From: Prochlorococcus sp. AG-388-A04
GTDB lineage: Bacteria; Cyanobacteriota; Cyanobacteriia; PCC-6307; Cyanobiaceae
NCBI GenBank assembly: GCA_003279935.1
Contig: QCGL01000002.1
Coordinates: 62,001 to 126,000 of the forward strand
Length of the DNA stretch: 64,000 nt
Direction of reading: 5' to 3'
Under the pieces are notes generated by a model. That model was given only the letters and a program-made list of their open reading frames with translations. It did no database searches and was not told the DNA's origin. Positions 58,942-64,000 of the stretch are shown here, piece by piece (positions within the stretch are counted from its first letter, which is position 1; the number at the start of each line of letters is the position of its first letter). The translations under genes were made by a program, and so were the position numbers.

Positions 58942-60321
58942 ATGTCTAAAGTTTGGAGTAATAGGTTTGATGGCAGTCTGAATCCTTTTATTGAAGAGTT
59001 TAATGCTTCAATCAGTTTTGATAAAACACTAATTTTTGAAGATATAGAGTGTTCTATAGCTCATGCAAAAATGCTAAGTAAAACTAAAGTTTTGTCTACT
59101 GATGAGTCCCTAAAAATTATCGAGGGTTTAGAAACTATAAAAGAAGATTTTATTGAAGGCAAATTTTGCCCTGGAGATCCATCGGAGGATATTCATTATT
59201 GCATTGAAGAAAAACTAATTAATTTAATTGGTGAAACTGGAAAAAAATTACATACTGGTAGAAGTAGAAATGATCAGGTAGGAACAGATATTAGATTATG
59301 GTTGAGAAAAAAAATTGATAACATTGACACATTATTGGACGAATTACAAAATTCTTTATTTTCTATTGCTGAATCAAATATTTATACATTAATACCTGGT
59401 TATACCCATATGCAAAGAGCTCAACCTCTATCTCTTGCTCATCATCTTTTGGCGTATATTGAAATGTTTCAAAGAGACCGTGAAAGGCTTAAGGAAGTTA
59501 GAGCTAGGGTTAATATTTCGCCCTTAGGCGCAGCAGCTTTAGCTGGTACAAAAATTAAAATAGATAGATATTTTACTGCTGGAGAATTAGGATTTGAAAA
59601 TATTTATAAAAACAGTATTGATGCAGTAAGTGACAGAGATTTTTGTATTGAATTTGCGTCAAGTTCTGCTTTAATAATGTCTCATTTGAGTAGAATATCT
59701 GAGGAGATAATTTTGTGGGTTACCGATGAGTTTTCTTTTGCAAAATTAACTGATAAGTGTGCGACTGGAAGCAGCTTAATGCCCCAGAAGAAGAATCCAG
59801 ATGTTCCTGAATTAATAAGGGGTAAAACAGGCCGAGTTTATGGACATCTTCAATCTTTATTAACAATGATAAAGGGAGTGCCTCTTTCATATAATAAGGA
59901 CTTCCAAGAGGATAAAGAGCCAATATTTGACACAGTAGATACTATTTCTTCTTGTTTAAAAGCTATGACAATTTTATTAAATGAAGGAATAGAGTTTAAT
60001 GTTGAAAAGTTAATGGATTCTGTTCATAACGATTTTTCTAATGCAACTGATTTGGCAGATTATCTAGTATGTAAAGAGGTTCCTTTCAGAGAGGCATATC
60101 AAGTTGTTGGAGATATTGTGAAGTATTGTTTAAGAAAAAACATTTTATTTAAAGATTTAAAATTAGAAGAATTTCAAACATTTCATAATGAATTTAAAGA
60201 AGATATTTTTGAAAATATCAACCCTATGAACGTAGTCATGTCTAGAAATAGTTTAGGTGGTACAGGATTTGATCAAGTCAAAATTGAGTTAAATAATTGG
60301 AAGAAAAAATTATTAACCTAA
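58942..60321 (+). CDS. argH: Argininosuccinate lyase
   Basis: Splits argininosuccinate into arginine and fumarate, the last step of arginine synthesis; argG is on the other side of the origin at 31-32.6 kb. The 459 residues are full length for the fumarase/aspartase superfamily. Motifs are [11 protein letters not shown] at the N-terminus, [14 protein letters not shown] near residue 105, [19 protein letters not shown] near residue 155, and the flexible signature loop [20 protein letters not shown] near residue 275. ATG at 58942, 58 bases after the phosphatase. Confidence 0.98.
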   Translation: MSKVWSNRFDGSLNPFIEEFNASISFDKTLIFEDIECSIAHAKMLSKTKVLSTDESLKIIEGLETIKEDFIEGKFCPGDPSEDIHYCIEEKLINLIGETGKKLHTGRSRNDQVGTDIRLWLRKKIDNIDTLLDELQNSLFSIAESNIYTLIPGYTHMQRAQPLSLAHHLLAYIEMFQRDRERLKEVRARVNISPLGAAALAGTKIKIDRYFTAGELGFENIYKNSIDAVSDRDFCIEFASSSALIMSHLSRISEEIILWVTDEFSFAKLTDKCATGSSLMPQKKNPDVPELIRGKTGRVYGHLQSLLTMIKGVPLSYNKDFQEDKEPIFDTVDTISSCLKAMTILLNEGIEFNVEKLMDSVHNDFSNATDLADYLVCKEVPFREAYQVVGDIVKYCLRKNILFKDLKLEEFQTFHNEFKEDIFENINPMNVVMSRNSLGGTGFDQVKIELNNWKKKLLT

Positions 60322-60383
60322 ATCTCAAGTAATTTTCTACAACAAGGTATGTATTGAAGTAGAATAATATAGTAATGTATATG

Positions 60384-60405
60384 AACTACTTAATCGGTAG
60401 TTTTT
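60384..60405 (+). terminator. Hairpin with T run: argH terminator or leader attenuator
   Basis: AACTAC at 60384-60389 pairs with GTAGTT at 60397-60402 (a further T-G wobble closes the inner end), and a T tract continues to 60405. This is the shape of an intrinsic terminator, though weak in G+C. It lies 63 bases after the argH stop and 32 bases before the GTG of the RNA-binding-protein gene, so it may end the argH transcript or attenuate the downstream gene. Confidence 0.5.
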
Positions 60406-60437
60406 ATCTTGGTTATTATTTTAAAGTTGAGTTTCAA

Positions 60438-60923
60438 GTGAGTATTTTTGTTGGTAATTTGCCTTTTCGCGCAGAGCGAGAAGACATCTTAGAATTATTT
60501 ACACCTTACGGTGAAGTTATGAATTGTTCTCTTCCCTTAGAAAGAGATACAGGTAGAAAAAGAGGTTTTGCCTTTGTCGAAATGGCAGATGAAGCACTTG
60601 AGACATCAGCTATTGATGGTCTTCAAGGAACTGAGCTTATGGGAAGGCCTTTAAGAATCAACAAAGCCGAGCCAAGAGGCGGTGGCGGTGGCTCACGCAG
60701 AGGTGGCGGTGGCGGTAGAGGAGGTTACGGCGGTGGCGGTTACGGCGGTGGCAGTAATTATTCTGAACCTACTTCTTCTTACGTTAATAAATCTTCGGGA
60801 GCAGAGGGTTGGGAAGATAGAAGTTATGGAAATTCTTCTGAAAATTCTGACTTTGAAAATGGCAGAAGTAGAAGAAAAAGAAGTGTTGCAAGCAACTCTG
60901 AAATATCTCAAGAAGGGAATTAA
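60438..60923 (+). CDS. RRM-type glycine-rich RNA-binding protein (Rbp family)
   Basis: Single-RRM RNA-binding protein of the cyanobacterial Rbp family, 161 residues. RNP2 is SIFVGNLPF at the very N-terminus and RNP1 is RKRGFAFVEM near residue 40. A Gly/Arg/Tyr-rich linker (about residues 78-105) and a Ser/Asn-rich tail follow, ending RRKRSVASNSEISQEGN. The family in other cyanobacteria is often cold-induced. I start at GTG 60438, because the family begins right at the RRM; the upstream open frame to ATG 60375 spans the leader hairpin. The glycine codons (GGC/GGT) are locally GC-rich against an AT-rich gene. The stop interlocks with dusA in TTAA. Confidence 0.9.
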   Translation: MSIFVGNLPFRAEREDILELFTPYGEVMNCSLPLERDTGRKRGFAFVEMADEALETSAIDGLQGTELMGRPLRINKAEPRGGGGGSRRGGGGGRGGYGGGGYGGGSNYSEPTSSYVNKSSGAEGWEDRSYGNSSENSDFENGRSRRKRSVASNSEISQEGN

Positions 60924-61924
60924 AATCCCATTTTTTGTAACTTTGAAGTGTGTTTGTTTAAGAAATCAATACTTAATTCTTGTTTAATAGATTTAGTAGA
61001 AATTTCATTTCTCCAAACTTTTGCGTTTGGGATACCTTCCACAAGATTTACAAGATGTTTACATATATCCCAAGTTTTGCCTCCATTTTTTAAATGGTTT
61101 TCAATGTAAGGAACTAATGAAAATATAATTTCGGAAGCTTTTTTGCTTTTAATATTTTCTCCATAAATTTTTTGATCAATTTCAGACCACCTTAAGGGAT
61201 ATTTGTAAGCTGATCTTCCTATCATTACACCATCTAAATCATTCAGTGCTTTTATGCATTGATCAATATTCGTAAAACCCCCATTTATCTCTATAAGTAG
61301 CTTTTGATTGTTTTTCTTTAATTTCTGAACTACATCATATTTAAGTGGTGGTATGGTTCTATTTTGCTTTGGATTTAGGCCTTTTAATATTGCCTTTCTT
61401 GCATGAACAATAAATCTGTCTGCTCCAGCATTTGCAACTTCTTTTACGAAACTATCTAATTTGTCAAAACTATCTTCATCATCAACACCAATTCTATGTT
61501 TGATAGTAACAGGTATACTACAGTTATTCTTTAGGGATTCTATACATTTTGCTACTTTGGAAGGTTCTTTCATAAGTGAAGCACCAAAGTTTCCTGAACA
61601 TACTCTTGGGCTTGGACATCCTACATTGAAGTTAATTTCATCATATCCCCAATCTTGAGCCATTTTTGCTGCCTCTTCAAGCATTTTTGGGTTGTCCCCC
61701 CCCAATTGAATTGATAATGGGTGTTCTTCTGAATTAAAGTCCAAAAACCGTTCTTTTTTGTCTGTATAAATTAAACTTTGAGCTACTATCATTTCAGTAT
61801 ATAGGAGCGCTTTAGAGCTTATTTTTCTAATTATCATCCTAAAGTGTTTGTCTGTACAATCCATCATTGGAGCAACACTTATTTTGTGTAGATTGTTTAT
61901 AGTGTTAATTTGGTATCTTTTCAT
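60920..61924 (-). CDS. dusA: tRNA-dihydrouridine synthase A
   Basis: FMN enzyme that reduces uridines in the tRNA D loop; 334 residues. The N-terminal VAPMMDCTDKHFR and LYTEMIVAQ are DusA features, with the active-site cysteine in FNVGCPSPRV near residue 102, IKHRIGVDD near residue 145 and the FMN-binding GVMIGRSAYKYP near residue 235. The C-terminal helical domain follows. ATG at 61924. Only 27 bases separate it from the divergent msrB start, so the two promoters must be close or internal to the genes. Confidence 0.94.
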   Translation of the reverse strand: MKRYQINTINNLHKISVAPMMDCTDKHFRMIIRKISSKALLYTEMIVAQSLIYTDKKERFLDFNSEEHPLSIQLGGDNPKMLEEAAKMAQDWGYDEINFNVGCPSPRVCSGNFGASLMKEPSKVAKCIESLKNNCSIPVTIKHRIGVDDEDSFDKLDSFVKEVANAGADRFIVHARKAILKGLNPKQNRTIPPLKYDVVQKLKKNNQKLLIEINGGFTNIDQCIKALNDLDGVMIGRSAYKYPLRWSEIDQKIYGENIKSKKASEIIFSLVPYIENHLKNGGKTWDICKHLVNLVEGIPNAKVWRNEISTKSIKQELSIDFLNKHTSKLQKMGF

Positions 61925-61951
61925 TAAATTTTATTCGACATATTTGAAAAT

Positions 61952-62446
61952 ATGAATCAATTTTTATCTAGAAGATCATTTATTTTAATTCCTATCATGC
62001 CAATTTTGAAATTTATTCTTAAACCAAAGAAAGTACTAGCTGCTTCTGCTGCTTCTCATGAAGACTGGAATTTATCAAAAGAGGAGTGGAAAAACAAACT
62101 TAGTCCAGAATCTTATTATATTTTGCGTGAAGAGGGTACTGAAAGAGCATTTAGTAGTCAGCTAAATAATGAGAAGAGGAAAGGTATTTTTTATTGTGCA
62201 GGCTGTAATCAGCCTCTTTTTACTTCTGATACTAAATTTGATAGTGGTACTGGCTGGCCTAGCTTCTGGGATCCAATTCAAGGTTCTATAGAAACCAAGG
62301 TAGATTTTAAATTAATTGTTCCAAGAACAGAATATCACTGCTCAAGATGCGGCGGACATCAAGGTCATGTTTTTAATGATGGTCCTTTGCCAACAGGTAA
62401 AAGATACTGTAATAATGGTCTAGCTTTGAAGTTTATAGCCGAATAG
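61952..62446 (+). CDS. msrB: Peptide-methionine (R)-S-oxide reductase with Tat signal
   Basis: Reduces methionine-R-sulfoxide in proteins; 164 residues. The catalytic domain (about residues 38-160) has two zinc-binding CxxC pairs, CAGC near 80 and CSRC near 130, DSGTGWPSFW, HCSRCGGHQGHVF and the catalytic cysteine in RYCNNG. The N-terminus carries a twin-arginine pattern SRRSFIL, then a hydrophobic stretch and an alanine-rich end (VLAASAAS), as in Tat-exported proteins. It is therefore probably periplasmic or lumenal, which is unlike the usual cytoplasmic MsrB. ATG at 61952. Confidence 0.94.
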   Translation: MNQFLSRRSFILIPIMPILKFILKPKKVLAASAASHEDWNLSKEEWKNKLSPESYYILREEGTERAFSSQLNNEKRKGIFYCAGCNQPLFTSDTKFDSGTGWPSFWDPIQGSIETKVDFKLIVPRTEYHCSRCGGHQGHVFNDGPLPTGKRYCNNGLALKFIAE

Positions 62447-62454
62447 CTAATTGG

Positions 62455-62478
62455 TGCGGCCTTCCGCAACTTGTTTTG
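62455..62478 (+). terminator. Probable intrinsic terminator after msrB
   Basis: TGCGG at 62455-62459 pairs with CCGCA at 62464-62468 over a CCTT loop, followed by ACTTGTTTTG. The GC-rich stem stands out in this AT-rich region and begins 8 bases after the msrB stop. It would separate msrB from grpE. Confidence 0.55.
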
Positions 62479-62522
62479 TGCATCAATTTAATTCACAATA
62501 GTCTTAATAAATTTTTAGAGTA

Positions 62523-63242
62523 ATGATTGAAAAACAATCAGAAAATTTCGACAATTTAGAAGAGAATGTTTCTGAAGAGGTTAATAAAACTGAGGATCCT
62601 TCTATAATTGAAAATCAAACCAGCGAAGATAAACAGTCACCTGAGTTAGATGATGACAATATTTATGCTGAAGATCTAAAAAATACAATAACTAATAATG
62701 ATGCAAGATTAGAACAACTAGAAAAAGAGCATGAAACGTTAAAAAGTCAGTATGTAAGAATTGCTGCCGATTTCGATAACTTTAGAAAAAGACAGTCTCG
62801 AGATCAAGATGATTTAAAAGTTCAACTTGTTTCCAAAGCTTTAACAGCAATATTGCCTATTGTTGATAATTTTGAACGAGCAAGACAACAACTAAAACCT
62901 GAAAGTGAAGAGGCCCAAACATTACATAGAAGTTATCAAGGACTATATAAACAATTAGTGGAAGTGTTAAAACAACAAGGAGTTTCTCCAATGAGGGTAG
63001 TTGCACAACAATTTGATCCTAAGTTACATGAAGCGGTTGTAAGGGAACCAAGTCAGGAGTTTCATGAGGATATAATTACTGAAGAATTACAGCGTGGATA
63101 TCATTTAGAAGGTAAGGTGTTAAGACATGCATTAGTGAAAGTTTCAATGGGTCCTGGTCAAGAAAATTCACAAGAGCCTGAAGAAAAGGATAAAGTTGAG
63201 GAAGATGTTGATTCAGAGAATCCTATCTCTGAAGAAAATTGA
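62523..63242 (+). CDS. grpE: Nucleotide exchange factor GrpE
   Basis: Co-chaperone that releases ADP from DnaK. The 239 residues have a long acidic N-terminal extension (about 1-60), a coiled coil around residues 60-85 with [19 protein letters not shown], the four-helix part and the C-terminal beta domain ending with [16 protein letters not shown] further acidic tail is present. ATG at 62523. dnaJ follows after 30 bases, and the matching dnaK is across the origin at 27.9-29.8 kb. Confidence 0.97.
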   Translation: MIEKQSENFDNLEENVSEEVNKTEDPSIIENQTSEDKQSPELDDDNIYAEDLKNTITNNDARLEQLEKEHETLKSQYVRIAADFDNFRKRQSRDQDDLKVQLVSKALTAILPIVDNFERARQQLKPESEEAQTLHRSYQGLYKQLVEVLKQQGVSPMRVVAQQFDPKLHEAVVREPSQEFHEDIITEELQRGYHLEGKVLRHALVKVSMGPGQENSQEPEEKDKVEEDVDSENPISEEN

Positions 63243-63272
63243 ATCCTTTTATGAATAGTTGAGTATTATTTA

Positions 63273-64000
63273 ATGGCCGACTTTTATCAAATACTTGGCG
63301 TTTCAAGAGATGCTGATGCTAATACTTTAAAGAGCGCTTATAGAAAGTTAGCAAGACAATATCATCCTGACGTTAATAAAGATCCAGGTGCTGAAGATAA
63401 ATTCAAAGAGATAGGTAAGGCTTATGAAGCTTTAGCGGACCCCGAAACTAGAGCAAGATACGATCAGTTTGGAGAGGCTGGAATAGGGGGAGCAGCTGGC
63501 ATGCCTGATATGGGTGATATGGGTGGTTTTGGAGACTTGTTTGAAACTTTTTTTAATGGCTTTGGTGGACAATCTTCACAAGGTGGACGATCACAAAGAA
63601 GAGGACCACAACAAGGTGATGACTTAAGGTACGACTTAAATATTGATTTCAAAGATGCTATTTTTGGACAACAAAGAGAAATTAATATACCTCATTTAGA
63701 AACTTGTGAAGTATGTAGAGGTACCGGAGCAAAAAAAGGGACCGGTCCAACAACTTGCACAACATGTGGCGGAAGTGGACAGGTTAGAAGGGCTACAAGA
63801 ACTCCATTTGGTAATTTTACCCAAGTAGCAGAATGCCCAACTTGTAATGGGGTTGGGCAAATGATTTCAGATCCATGTTCAAGTTGTGGTGGTAATGGTG
63901 TTAAACAAGTTAGAAAAAAATTACGTATAAATATACCTGCAGGAGTTGATACAGGAACTAAATTAAGAGTTTCTGGAGAGGGCAATGTCGGTTTAAAAGG
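63273..64000 (+). CDS. dnaJ: Chaperone DnaJ, 3' end beyond the window
   Basis: Hsp40 partner of DnaK. The first 242 codons are present. The J domain (residues 1-70) has [20 protein letters not shown] and the HPD motif in [10 protein letters not shown] Gly/Met/Phe-rich region follows, including [18 protein letters not shown]. The zinc domain has all four repeats, [24 protein letters not shown] and CSSCGGNG. The frame is open at 64000, just into the C-terminal substrate-binding part ([14 protein letters not shown]). ATG at 63273. Confidence 0.97.
   Translation, partial: MADFYQILGVSRDADANTLKSAYRKLARQYHPDVNKDPGAEDKFKEIGKAYEALADPETRARYDQFGEAGIGGAAGMPDMGDMGGFGDLFETFFNGFGGQSSQGGRSQRRGPQQGDDLRYDLNIDFKDAIFGQQREINIPHLETCEVCRGTGAKKGTGPTTCTTCGGSGQVRRATRTPFGNFTQVAECPTCNGVGQMISDPCSSCGGNGVKQVRKKLRINIPAGVDTGTKLRVSGEGNVGLK

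Noticed and set aside
60682..60987. Alternative open frames on both strands over the glycine-rich part of the RNA-binding-protein gene
   Set aside because: They come from the repetitive GC-rich codons (Ala-Val repeats) and lack any family resemblance.

Overview
The window is a gene-dense, strongly AT-rich stretch of chromosome from a picocyanobacterium. Gene content and order match the high-light Prochlorococcus type: dnaN, a PRC-barrel protein, purL, purF, a gyrA/parC paralogue, a TPR protein, queG, DUF502, nusB, ftsY, a PP2C phosphatase, argH, an RNA-binding protein, dus, msrB, grpE and dnaJ run in the order I remember for the first genes of those genomes. The left part, ending in uvrA, recN, an ABC1 kinase and thrC, matches the last genes. 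The window therefore appears to cross the conventional coordinate 1 of a circular chromosome. The assignment rests on remembered gene order and on cyanobacterial families (DUF3134, DUF502, DUF1400, sucrose-phosphate synthase, DnaK2). I ran no search.

Layout. 1-3850: a truncated TVP38/DedA-like membrane protein, valS, an A-type iron-sulfur carrier-like protein and tRNA-Val(UAC), all on the minus strand. 3949-14752: a mostly plus-strand run with mazG-speE-speB (nucleotide clean-up and polyamines), gcvT, aspS, pyrG, then queE-queC-pabB-pabC-like (7-deazaguanine and folate precursors). 14755-25917: sumT, an MFS transporter, ppk, a group 2 sigma factor, a phytol/polyprenol kinase-like gene, DAHP synthase, acnB and a ClC channel. 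25927-35810: purU, an FAD amine oxidase, dnaK2, aroE, rpsF, argG, small conserved proteins, mraY and sucrose-phosphate synthase. 36006-44249: uvrA, recN, an ABC1 kinase, a secreted DUF1400 protein and thrC.

The 344-base gap 44250-44593, just before dnaN, is the only gene-free stretch over 300 bases. It carries a cluster of DnaA-box-like 9-mers in both orientations around a very AT-rich core, and I call it the probable replication origin. To its right lie dnaN, purine genes, a second type IIA topoisomerase A subunit, queG, nusB, ftsY, a regulatory phosphatase, argH, a glycine-rich RNA-binding protein, dusA, a twin-arginine-exported MsrB, grpE and the start of dnaJ.

The region is core metabolism and information processing. 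I saw no mobile element, prophage, CRISPR array, toxin-antitoxin pair or defence island, and nothing that amounts to a new multi-gene system. The points worth a second look are smaller: the origin candidate, a PurF that resembles the iron-sulfur-free E. coli type, convergent genes that all end within 9 bases of each other or overlap, a Tat-exported MsrB, a stand-alone DUF1400 protein, an A-type carrier-like protein lacking one of three ligand cysteines, a hairpin in the leader of the RNA-binding-protein gene, and in-frame tandem repeats in ftsY and the phosphatase gene.
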